A program made the translations under genes and the position numbers. A stretch of DNA of 64,000 bases from Corylus avellana (lineage: Eukaryota; Streptophyta; Magnoliopsida; Fagales; Betulaceae): NCBI RefSeq assembly GCF_901000735.1, contig NC_081545.1:32853634-32917633 (forward strand), written 5' to 3'. Positions 53,656 through 64,000 of the stretch are shown piece by piece. Within the stretch, counting starts at the first letter, position 1. The number at the start of each line of letters is the position of its first letter. A model generated the notes under the pieces. The model worked only from the letters and a program-made list of their open reading frames with translations, had not been told where the DNA came from and did no database searches.

Positions 53656-53779
53656 GGTCCAATGATGATAATCCGAAGGCTTGTTTCTCAAAACATTCGC
53701 AGTGGCCGCCTAAGAGCTTTCGCCTTCGCCAGGCTTGAGAGCTAATGCTGCTTTTATCCTTCCTTGGATGTCTGAGACC
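53656..53779 (+). ncRNA. SNORD14: U14 box C/D snoRNA, copy 3
   Basis: C box TGATGA at 53663, D box CTGA at 53772, domain A ACATTCGCAGT at 53693-53703, domain B CCTTCCTTGGATGT before the D box. The terminal stem GGTC/GACC is the best of the three. The D' position has CTAA, as in copy 2. Confidence 0.93.
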
Positions 53780-55204
53780 ACCATCTCACTATAAAGACAA
53801 TAATAACAGGCCATATAAAAACAGGGCGATTTCTGGGTTTAGATCTTATTTTATAACTTGGCCCAAAAAAAAATTTAAAATTGTGCTCGATTTTAGTGGC
53901 TTCCCAAACAATGGACTTTTACACGCCCTAGAATCAACCAAGCAACCCCATCCCAAACAATGGATTTTAGGCCTTAAAGCGAAGCAAAACCTTCTCCCTC
54001 TAGACTGGTTCACACGAGGGTCTTCTTCAATAACCTGTGTCGGATGACATCTTTAAACTCTTTGACTGTCGTCTGTCGAACGCTACCTTCAACAGCCAAA
54101 GCAAATTTCATAAGTCTTCTCTTACTCTAACCTCTTTCATTGTGGAATTCTTCTAGAAAACCGTCACTGTTGGCTGTAAATGTTTTTGGCGTAGCATGTA
54201 AATGTTTAATAAATCCACCACAGTATGAGGCCAACCCATCACTCTGCATTCACAAATTCAACTCAAAAGCCATATAGCGCTAAAATCAATATTCCGAAGT
54301 GCAGAAGAATTAGTTTCAATGTTTTTTTTCCTAGTTGATTTTAAATATAAAAAAAATCGTACTTAGATTGGCAGTGAATGGAGGTAAATTGAGGTAAAAT
54401 GACAGTCGTTGAAGAGAATGTGAGGCCGAGGTGCCGGAGACAGATTTGGCCGTTGTTAAAGCAAAATGAAGTTGACAGGAACTAGAGATAGATCAGCATT
54501 AGAACTATCTAAATTTTGGGAGAGCAATTAATTTTACTTAGTTAATCCAATGCAAATGTTGTTAGTACTCTTGCACGGTTACATATAAATATGCTTTCTT
54601 CTCCTCATTGGCTCATTCTATCCGTTTGAAGTCATTTTCCATTAAATCTTGGTCTATAAAAGTAGATGAAAATGCAGCCAAAATTAAAGCTGCACTGCTG
54701 CTGCTTGGAAATAAATATACATGTATCCGAAGGGCAAAGTAGTTTCTGTCGGCTGTAGCTATGTCACTCTACAAGTCAATGCAACTTCATAAGCTCTGTC
54801 AGAGGTTTGAAGGGTGATTTGGCAATGCCTGATTGGTTCATTGTGGCCGTGGAAGGTGAAGGATGGAAGTTCCACTCCCCACCGGCGGCCCCATAGATTA
54901 TTTTAAAGTTGTGAGAAAAGAAAAATAAAGGAATGAAATCGGGGTCAATCTCCCTTTACCTCTTTATAGTTTGTAAGAAATTTTACCTAAGCAATGTGTA
55001 TAATATATGACACGAACAGTGGTTTCGCCGACAGATGCCTGTGGGCAGGGATGACACGGGCCCAATAAATACGTCGAAGCCCACAAAATACCCGAACGGT
55101 TGAGTCCCATCCATCTATAACAAATAGTCATCATTAAGAAACAATTTTCATAGTCATTTCTCTTATAATAAAAAAAATTTTGGAATCTAGGATTTGCTGA
55201 TAAC

Positions 55205-55694
55205 TTAGGGTGGGTATCGGTTCAGTAAAGTTATTTTCGGTCGGTTAACCGAAATTATCGGTTAATTCACCGATTTTAATTCGATGACAAATTATTTGAA
55301 AATTTTGGATTAATTTCGGTCGGTTAATCGGTTTAACGTGGGCTTTTTTAATTAGGCCAATGCTATTTTTAAATGGGCAAAAAATGAGTTATTTTGGGGG
55401 CCCAAATTGTTTTTTTTTTTTTTTTTTAAAGCTAAAATAACTTATTGAACATAAGATGCAAAAAACTGATCAAATACTTTCAACAAAACATCACTCTGCA
55501 AAATTCATCCGTCAAAGCTTTAATCCGTATCAAATTTGGTGGTTCAGTTCGGTTAACCGATAACAAAAATTTTATACCGAACCGAACCGACGTCGGTACA
55601 AAAAATTCATACCAATTTTCAACTCGCATAAGTTAGTTGATGATTAATTTTGGTTCATTCATAATCGATATGTTGTCGGTAATCATAACCCCTA
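55205..55694. mobile_element. hAT-type MITE, 490 bp, with 8-bp target-site duplication
   Basis: Ends TTAGGGTGGGTATCGG and, in reverse complement, TAGGGGTTATGATTACCG match the TAGGGGTGGGCA-type ends of plant hAT elements. Flanking 8-mers CTGATAAC (55197-55204) and CTGATGAC (55695-55702) agree at 7 of 8 positions. Inside are repeats of CGGTTAACCG. There is no transposase. Confidence 0.75.
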
Positions 55695-56964
55695 CTGATG
55701 ACAATTTTGAAGTGATTTGGCCAAGTAAGAGACTTATTTTTGAACCAAATAAGATAGCCCAATACGAAGAAAGGTTCCCCAATAAACAATCCACTAAGAG
55801 ATTGTTGCCGTACGGCCACAAGGCCGCTAGATGAACGCAATCCCATAGAGGCTACAAATGATTTTGCTGCACTGCTAAAAGGCCGCTAAACAGGAAATCA
55901 ATAAAATTATTCAAAAAAAAAAAGAAGTAAAATGACAATTTTATTCCTATGTTTTAAGGAACAGTCTCCTCTTCGATTCAAATGGATCCAGTTGTAATAA
56001 ACAGGTTGGGTATGGCTACCAACCATGTCAGGCCAGGCTTACTCTTGTACTTTTTAAAACAAACACTATACTCCCATCATGTTTCTTAAGCCCCCACATA
56101 GCCAAACAAAATTCCTGTATTTTAGGCCCCTATCATGCTGGAAAAGATGCAGAAAATCTGGTAAGGCCAGCGCTGAATGGTTAAATCAACCCAGATCTAT
56201 TATGAAGTGTTAATGGGCCTAAAACTTAGGGCAGTACAAAAGCGGCTGACCAACATTCATGTTATAATTATTTCCATGAGGAGTGACAAAGATGGTGATG
56301 TGCCTTAAAGCAAACATACTACTTTGTTTCGTCGGACTCGGAGACTTTGGAAAAAGTAGGATTTCCACACTTGATTTATGGAACGTTTCATTAAAAAGTT
56401 GTCCTAAAAAAGTAGGAAACTTGGTGGGTTCTTTTTTTTTTTTTACCCCTACCAAACATCCCTTAAGAAAAAGGGTATTATGTTTGAACAAGCCCAAAAG
56501 GATGGAGTCACTCATGAAAGTTGCATTTAGGTGCCCACATGTCTAAAGCTATCTCATTTTCTTCTTTCTTCACTATAGCTCGTTATGCTCCAAATAATTA
56601 ATTAGGGAGGATATTATAAAAAAAGTTCATAAAGTTGGAATAAAAATAAGGCATATGGGGCGGCTGCATGATTATGATTTTGACATGTTTGAGGGCCCTC
56701 AAACAGGTGTTCGGCCTGTGGGTTGGGGATCTTGGTTCCGTAGGACATGGCCCAGTACCATACCCCCCTCTATTTAGGCCCTGTTGTTATCTTTAAAAAA
56801 GTTTCATTAGTATTTGATCTGTTCCACATTGCATTTCAACATACAAGCAATCATGCAAATTGCACTTGTTTTCTTTACTCTTTTGCAGTTTGCCCCCTTA
56901 CATTATGTGCACTCATTTACCCATCCATTTACTTTTTTTCTTGCCAGGAAAAATATCCTACTTA

Positions 56965-57287
56965 GGGTCCGTTTGAAATTGCAATTTAAGTAAATATGAT
57001 TTTAAAAATTACGTTTTTCTAAAATTGCGTTTTTGAAATCACAAAGGCATTTAGTAAAATATATTAAAAAATACTTTTTTTATTAAATATTTGTTATGAG
57101 AAATCGTAATTTTGATTTAAATTCGCGCATTTTCAAATAAGCACTCCCTAGTTTACTTGTAGAAATCACATTTTTTTTTTTAAAAAAATTAAATACTTTT
57201 AAAATCGCAATGCCCAACGCCTTATGTTTTGTGATATCTTTTAAAACTGCAGATAATTCTTGCATAATCGTAATCTCAAACGTACCC
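56965..57287. mobile_element. PIF/Harbinger (Tourist-like) MITE, 323 bp, with TTA target-site duplication
   Basis: Terminal repeats GGGTCCGTTTGAAATTGC and, in reverse complement, GGGTACGTTTGAGATTAC are flanked by TTA at 56962-56964 and 57288-57290. TTA duplication is typical of the superfamily. No transposase. Confidence 0.75.
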
Positions 57288-59639
57288 TTAAAAGAGCCAT
57301 CCGATAACTTCAATAATAATAGTTTTCTTTTAAGTTGAGTTGTAACAAGTTTTTTCAAGTTAATCTATTAAATTGACATATATTTTTCCAATAATCCTAT
57401 TAAAAATGTACGTGAATCACATACTCTAATGATAAATGTCAATAAATCACATTTTAGAAAGTCTCAAGAAAAAGAGATGCACTCATTAAAAATGCATTTC
57501 TAAGTTGACAGGAGTGATGAATTTACATAGGCTATTTACACATTCCGACCATACCAAATCATTTCATGTTAAGTGCTGAGCTGTTGAATCAAAAATTTCG
57601 GCTTAGGGATCTCCATAATCAAGCTGGATGAGGAAAATGATAGTGTATTAGGTGGAATGCTTGGCGTAATCAAGATTCATTTCTTTTAATATATTAATCT
57701 CAAATAAAGTTAAAAGACTTAAATTATATATGAGTACCCAGAAGACTAGGGCTTGGGTCCATCAGTTATAGACCATTGACTTCCGACTCTTGTGCATCAC
57801 TTTCTTCCTCTTGCACCCACTCTACTCCCAGCTTCACCCCTAATATATATATATATATTTGTTGCCTTTCTTCTTTCTTCTTTCTTTACTCATTCTTTCT
57901 TCTTTCCTTTACTCATTCTTCATTGCATGCGAGTAATGATTAACAACAACCATTTCTAGCTATAACGGTATGAAATCCTATTGTAAACTGGCAAAAGAAA
58001 TTACTCAAATCCAATCTATTACACTGCCATATATTTTTAAAGCAGATGACTCAATTTTCTCAAACCCAAATAGCAAATGCTAATTCAATAAAATTATTTG
58101 GAAAAATATTTCAGAAAAATTAAATACGCCAAATTAACTTGCGTAAAACGGGTGTCATAAGTGGCATTACTCTATCTTAAAACCCTAAACCATTAGATTG
58201 ACAACTTATATATTTTCCTTCAGATAGGGTCGGTTTAGATTTCCGGAATCAAAACACGTGATTTTAGAAATAACGATTTCAAAATGTATAATTTGAAAAC
58301 ACTTTTTTTTTTTTTTTTTAACAAATGTAGGTAGTTAAGTGTTTAATTAAATTTCGGTTTGACCTTTAAAATTGTGTTATTTAAAAAAGTACTCAAGTGT
58401 CTGCAATTTAAAATCTACTTACAAACGATACATTTTTCGCAATTTTGCTTTAAATAGCGTTTTTAGCCAACAAAATTATAAAGCGGAACAAACTCATAAA
58501 TTATTGTGATTTGTGATGGTAGACAAAGCAATGTTATGCACCCGATGATCCACTCATATATTATATGAAGACCGGAATAATTAGAACTCTAATCTCTAGC
58601 AGCATATCACATGCCTCAATAGCAACATAGTGAAACATAAACTAGGCCAAAATTAGGTCACCAAAACGGATCTAATGTCCCCAAAAGGGGCTACAATACA
58701 ACCTAAGCCACTTCATTTGATTTACAAATCCTTTCGGCTTAACAAAAAAATATAATATTTATCCTCCTATGAACACTTAACGCTAACTTTAGAGCCAATA
58801 GGGAGCCAAAGGACCACACAAGTACACCTAGTTGTCAAAGGATTAGCAGACCGTCTCCGTCCTCTTTGTGACTTTGACATGACTTTCAACCCTAAGCATC
58901 TTATTAATTAGTTTTATAATTAGGTTTCGTTGTTTAATTATACTTAAGGTAATTCAACGGCTGGGATTAGTCGCCGTCCGTATAGCATTCCTTCGGCGCT
59001 GTCACTTTGATGGCATTAACCTGAGGATTGGAGGATCACAGATCATTTTTTTAGCATAATTTTGATAGGATGGGGACGATAGTCTTAAGCCTTTAATTAT
59101 ATCAAGAAGTGTAAAGGAAAACATGGGATTGGGCCACTAATCTTTTTCTCTGACGGGTTAGTTTAGAGAAATGCTAAGATAATGGTTTGGTAGAATCCCT
59201 TCTCACATGGTCCTCAGCAAATTCCGCTAGCTAATTGCACTCAATTTCGATAATCTTACTACTACATCGAAGGATTTTTTTACAAATAATAATTATCATA
59301 TAATTAAAGATAGGGAAAAGAAAATATTTATGCCCCTTAAATTATCAGTTTTTAACATGGTCCTATTAATACTTAAGTGTGATATTAAGATACATTAAAC
59401 TACCAAACTGTAACAAAAAAGCTCCTCCATCATAGTTAGATGTTAAAGTGGATGGAAAAGTGAGCACTTGTTTTGCATGTTACTATTTTTATTTCTTTCT
59501 TCCAAAATACACCCTTTTGTATTTAAAAGCCGAAAAAAAAAATGACACAAAAAAAAAAAAAAAACTTAAATAAAAATAAAAGCTAAACTAATGAAAAAAA
59601 GAAAAAGCCAACTCAAAGGGTAAAAGGTTCGGCCCCAAA

Positions 59640-59740
59640 ATGAAAAAGAAAGGGGTGGGCGAGGCGAATTTGAGGGTGGTTCGGTCACCCCCTTAAAAAC
59701 CAAAAGGGGTGGTCGACCACCCCTCTATTTTCACTTAAGT

Positions 59741-59760
<20 letters not shown>
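59640..59760. repeat. GC-rich inverted repeat with an 18-bp perfect palindrome
   Basis: GGGGTGGTCGACCACCCC at 59706-59723 is a perfect palindrome, preceded by GGGGTGGGCGAGG and GGTCACCCCC words. The vocabulary resembles the inner arms of the foldback element near 22.0 kb, so it may be a related decayed element. Long T and A runs follow. Confidence 0.6.
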
Positions 59761-59779
<19 letters not shown>

Positions 59780-60255
59780 TTATTGAGACCAACTTAAAAA
59801 CCGATGTTAGTTAAGAGGGCTCAAGTATATCTTTCCCTTAAATATACGAATATATTTGCTATTGTTAAAGGCATGCAATTGGTATAGGGAATAGGGATCA
59901 TCTTAATTTCTAGTGAAAATGAAAAAAAATCATTTCATAGTTACAATTTTATTTTATTGTATCTAATAGTACACATGATGTTACGCAATAAATATATTGC
60001 CATATCATTTAAATACTTTAAGCAACATGACCATAAAATTTAGAAAATCCTATTCCATGCAATGTGGGGTTCCAAACAAGCCTACAAATTACAATTATAG
60101 GCAATTTAAAGCATAATCATTCTGATTTCTAAGCAGAAAGGGTGGTGGAAAATCAGCTCAATGCCTCAATCCAAGAGCTAGGCTGCCTGCCTCTCAATAG
60201 GGATTTGGGCCTTGGTCCAACATGGTCTCAAGTGTCAAATCATCTTGGGCTAACT

Positions 60256-60477
60256 CAAATTCCAATTGAAAACCTAATGGTTCACCCCAGTAGCCCACCC
60301 AATTTAAGGCTAAGTTATAGGTCTGCTTTGATAGAGCCTAGAAAATTGATTGGAATCAAATCCCATAACCCTAAAAGCCGACACAAATTCCAATTGAAAA
60401 CCTAATATAGAATGGTTCACCCCAGCAGCCCACCCAATAGGTCTGCTTTGATAGAGCCTAGAAAATTGATTGGAATT
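60256..60477 (+). repeat. Tandem duplication, period about 128 bp
   Basis: CAAATTCCAATTGAAAACC starts both units (60256 and 60384). Both contain GGTTCACCCCAG, AGCCCACCCAAT and GGTCTGCTTTGATAGAGCC. The second unit has a small insertion and a small deletion. Confidence 0.9.
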
Positions 60478-60928
60478 TGGATGTGACTTGGAGGCTTATT
60501 CTTAGACAAATGGTATAATTTACACATGCAACCCTGTGATGTTGATGTACAAGACCTGGTTTTGAGGTAATGAGGGCAAAAGCTTCCCCTGATTTTGCCA
60601 CCCCCCACCCACCTTCTCCTAACATGGTAAGTTTGCCATCGTACATGCACAAAGAGATAAAAGGGCTTCTATTTCTTTTTCTTATTAAGACCAGACAACA
60701 TGATTTCAGATAATACCAAATACATGGGACCGATTGATTTATGTGTTGTGCATATACATATACAGGACTACAAGGTCCTTCTTGGGGGCACCCTTCCACA
60801 ACTAAATTTTATTACAACTTTTATTTTGTTGGAGAGAGCGGAAAAACAACACAAAAATCTGAGTTCGTTTAGTTTTAGAGGCTTATGTCCACTACTTTAA
60901 AAGAGTCAATAAGATTACGTCTTTATAT

Positions 60929-61118
60929 CATGAGAAATGCTTCAATCTAATCAAAACTCTACGTTATGCCCATAAAAATTCACATGACAAAATGCCACAT
61001 TATTTTTTTTGTGGAGAAAAAAAAGACAAAACAAAAAGAAGATGATGTGACATCTTGTCACATGAACTTTTATGGACAAAACATTGAGTTTTTATTAAAT
61101 TCTATCATATCTCTTATA
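60929..61118. mobile_element. Hairpin-forming MITE-like element
   Basis: The left arm and the reverse complement of the right arm share ATGAGAAATG/ATAAGAGATATG, AAAACTC, CCATAAAA and TCACATGACAA/TCATGTGACAA in the same order over about 70 bp each. The centre is a short A-rich loop around 61015-61040. The outer word GAGAAATG is common at plant MITE ends. Target-site duplication not resolved. Confidence 0.6.
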
Positions 61119-63147
61119 TTATATGGTATATATCATAGTTGGTATAAAAAGAATCATGTATGTATATATATTGTAAGAATTAGAACATTGTCCTTTAACA
61201 TTAGAGTTGGTCTTTTTCAAATGATTTGGAAACCCCAATAGACATAATTTCCTCACTATTATTGGAAGGCTATGACTAATGTCAGAAGGTGACTACATTG
61301 CAGCAATTGTTGGAATTTAATTTCTTTGTTTTTTCTTTTGTTCTTGAGAAAGAAAAAAAAGTTGTGGGTAATTTTTATTTTTATTTTATTTTTATTTTTT
61401 CTGAGTCTGGGTAAGGTTCAAATGGCATTGCAGGATTGGGAGCCAGGCTGGTATGCGTTCTCAAAATCCAGCAGAATACCCAATATCTTCAGGAAAGCTT
61501 ATTATGATTAAAGTTTTTTGTTTTATATCCCAAATTAGATTGTATTTCTATGATTTTATTCCTCTAAAAATGGTGGCAATTCTATTTGGTTCCCACTCCC
61601 TTCTCCCAACACCTTGTCTATTTAAAGTGAAAAAGGAAGGTATTATTTCTATTATTAGCTTAGAAAAAAAAAAAAAAAAAGTAAGGAAATTATTAGGATG
61701 TCAAAGCAAATATATAAAAAGAGGATGCAATATCACATGGAATGTCAGTCGAAGGGTATTACAGCAAATGATTTGCAGAGAGGGGATAAAACTACAAATT
61801 CGAAAAGTAATTAGTCTTAAAGGCAAAATCCAAATTCAGGCGACCTATGTACCATGTAGTCACTGGTAACATTGAAATGCTAAAAGAAAAGAAAAGAAAA
61901 AAAAAAAAATCTAAATCGAAAGGAAAATATTTGGAATACTCCAATTTTTATTAAAATCTCTTATAAATTTATGTGACAATTTACGTAAGTAATATATAAC
62001 ATAACATGAATAAAAAATTAACTAATAAAAATTTAATTATTTAGTAACTAAGTAAATTATCAAAAGAGATTTATAACAAAAGGTATAATACAACTCACCT
62101 CTTGTTCCAAGCTAGGGAGATCTCTTCTATCTCTCAACCCCTCACCTTTATGTACCATTCTTCATCATTTCTTGTAACAGCATGTTGAAAATGGTATGAT
62201 ATTGTTTACTTTGGGCTTCAGGTCATGCAATTTTTGTTATTGAATTTATTTCAAAAGACCTCATACCTTTAGAACGAGCATGTTCTATATATGTACATTC
62301 CCTTTTCTCACACGCATGCAATATAGGACGCCACATTTCTTCTCCAATTTGTTGTTCTTTGTCTGGATTTTTTTAGGTAGGATCTATTTCAATCCCTCTA
62401 CCACCACTTCTTAGTCTTCTCAACTCTCTCAAAAGTTGAACATGATCTAATCTTTTTTAAGTACTTTCTGTTGTATTTACAGTATCCACTAAAAATTACT
62501 GCAACCAATTTTACAAGTAGCTTTTTCACTTTCTCATTTGCCTATGTGGAAAGGCCCTTCTTTAAATTGCTGTTAAGAATGCAATTCTTTTTGGTGTCAG
62601 GCAAAGGAGTGAACCGGACTGGATTCAAAGACCTAAAAAATTTCTCTCAAAATTAATTGTAATATTCTTATTTTTTATATCACATTAATCACTTTTTATT
62701 ACTATTCAAATAAAAAAATTACTACAAAACAAAATTTTTTACTTTCTTTATTATTAAATATTTTTATATTTTTTTTTCTTACATCAATTAAATCTATTAT
62801 AGTTCGGTCCATTTCCTTTGTGTTTGTTTACATTTGCCCTATGTAATTGTTGTATTTGGCTTTGTGTTGTTTGTAGTTTATTTTTGTTCTTAACTTGCTA
62901 AATAAAAAAAATAAAAAAAAAAAAAGAAAAAGAAAAAGAAAAAGAAAAGGACCTTCTAGTCCTCATCGAATTTATAAATTAATAACTTCCCATTTTTGTT
63001 TGTACAGAAATTCCAGTCATTGAAAGAAAACAATATTATTAATTTATTATTATTATAAAATTTGGTGAGTGCACGAAAATCAATGCAATACAAGTAGTAC
63101 CCCACAGTTTTTACGTTGGTTTTTACGGCGACAGTCGAGCCCTGCAC

Positions 63148-63154
63148 TATAAAA
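63148..63154 (+). promoter_or_regulatory. TATA box of the ABCB19-like gene
   Basis: TATAAAA lies 400 bp upstream of the start codon, followed by a CT-rich leader of about 360 bp. Confidence 0.6.
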
Positions 63155-63547
63155 GTACCCGAAAACCTCTCTCTATTCCAAGCTCGTTTTTCTCCGCTTT
63201 CTTTGACCGCTGGTCCAACCAAGACACACACGCAGTGCAGAGATACTCGTACTCCCACACTCTCTTATTAACTATCTTTCTCACTGCTTTTCCTCTCCGG
63301 CAATCGATGCTACAGAGTCTTCCGCCGATAAAACCAAAACGACATTGACAGTTCTTCGAGACAGATAAGAGAGAAAAGGGTCTCTCAGATCTCTTTCTCT
63401 CTTTATTGCCCAGAAAAGCTATACGTCTTTGACTCCTCAAGCTCAGCTCAGATCTTTTCCTCAATGGCAACAGACCATTAGTCACTTCAAATTCCTTTTT
63501 TCCTCTCACCCACTCTTTCCGTTTCAAGAACTTGGTTTCGGGCTGCA

Positions 63548-64000
63548 ATGGCCGAGGCTACAGAGGCAAAAACACTGCCTGAGGCTGAGAAGAAGAAGGA
63601 GCAGAGCCTACCCTTTTACCAACTCTTCTCTTTTGCAGACAAGTATGACTGGTTGCTCATGGTCTCTGGGAGCGTGGGAGCCATTATCCATGGCTCTTCC
63701 ATGCCTGTTTTCTTTCTTCTTTTCGGTGAAATGGTTAATGGGTTCGGCAAAAATCAATCCGATTTGAAGAAAATGACCGAAGAAGTTTCAAAGGTTTGCA
63801 ACCCAATTCATCAGGCGTTTCAAATATCAAACACTTTCATAATCATCCCAGATCTGAGATCTGTTATTTAAGTTTAATTTTATATTTTGTTGTTGTTGTT
63901 TCTTTGCAGTATGCTCTCTATTTTGTATACCTTGGTCTCGTTGTTTGCTTATCATCCTATGCAGGTATGTATTATTGCCATTTCAGTGCATACCTTTTCG
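63548..64000 (+). CDS. ABCB19: ABC transporter B family member 19-like (5' part of gene)
   Basis: P-glycoprotein-type full ABC transporter of the plasma membrane; ABCB19 exports auxin (IAA), and brassinosteroid transport has also been reported. The first two exons are in the window: 63548-63793 (82 codons) and 63910-63964 (phase 1). The N-terminus has [18 protein letters not shown], then the first membrane segment in [21 protein letters not shown], then [11 protein letters not shown], and exon 2 reads [18 protein letters not shown]. This matches ABCB19 closely. The rest, including both nucleotide-binding domains, lies beyond the window. Other ABCB paralogues cannot be fully excluded from 100 residues. 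Confidence 0.88.

Larger units (their letters stand above)
53780..63547. other. Ten-kilobase gene-free region
   Basis: I see no gene that I can support between the U14 cluster and the ABC transporter. It holds a hAT-type MITE, a PIF/Harbinger-type MITE, a hairpin MITE, a palindrome, a tandem duplication, a short AT repeat (57843-57858) and many A/T runs. The last 400 bp hold the promoter and leader of the ABC transporter. Confidence 0.6.

Noticed and set aside
53745..54047. 100-residue open frame after the third U14 copy
   Set aside because: It overlaps the end of the snoRNA and has no recognisable domain.
56219..56515. 98-residue minus-strand open frame
   Set aside because: A poly-lysine stretch comes from a T run, and there is no domain, promoter or splice evidence.

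Overview
This window is nuclear DNA from a flowering plant, most likely a woody eudicot. The evidence is AT-rich intergenic DNA, GT-AG introns of roughly 80 to 2,000 bp, plant-type gene families (ABCB19-like auxin transporter, sphinganine C4-hydroxylase, NRP-type NAP1 relative, plant CUL3), telo-box promoters, and many small non-autonomous transposons. I cannot fix the genus from the sequence. All gene models below were built by hand from reading frame, splice phase and homology recalled from memory.

Layout: (1) 1-3831 (+), the 3' end of a mitochondrial SUV3-type RNA helicase. (2) 5249-10717 (-), a 12-exon gene for a 1,025-residue protein that combines ankyrin repeats, a CCCH zinc finger, an RRM, a LOTUS/OST-HTH domain and a C-terminal RING finger. 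(3) 12290-13675 (-), sphinganine C4-hydroxylase. (4) 16112-20643 (+), the histone chaperone NRP1. (5) 22704-32478 (-), a 2,211-residue THADA/TRM732 homologue. (6) 33565-36687 (-), cullin 3. (7) 39245-42277 (+), ribosomal protein S9 (uS4). (8) 43835-44272 (+), an unrecognised small protein with a 12-histidine run and a G-box/ABRE promoter. (9) 47741-49449 (-), alpha-tubulin. (10) 53087-53779 (+), three tandem U14 box C/D snoRNA genes behind a telo-box plus TATA promoter. (11) 53.8-63.5 kb, a stretch with no gene I can support, holding MITEs and duplications. (12) 63548-64000 (+), the first exons of an ABCB19-like ABC transporter.

Most genes are housekeeping genes. Several touch RNA and ribosome biology (SUV3, U14, RPS9, the THADA homologue as a presumed tRNA 2'-O-methylation partner, and the LOTUS/RRM protein), but they lie in separate transcription units on both strands and nothing suggests an operon-like system.

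Repeats include a tRNA-derived SINE family (four copies, one with a perfect 15-bp target-site duplication), a 312-bp tandem duplication that carried one SINE copy with it, a long-TIR GC-rich foldback element, a hAT-type and a PIF/Harbinger-type MITE, and a decayed LINE reverse-transcriptase fragment in an intron of the THADA gene. The two observations most worth following are the five-domain RNA-binding/RING protein and the U14 cluster.
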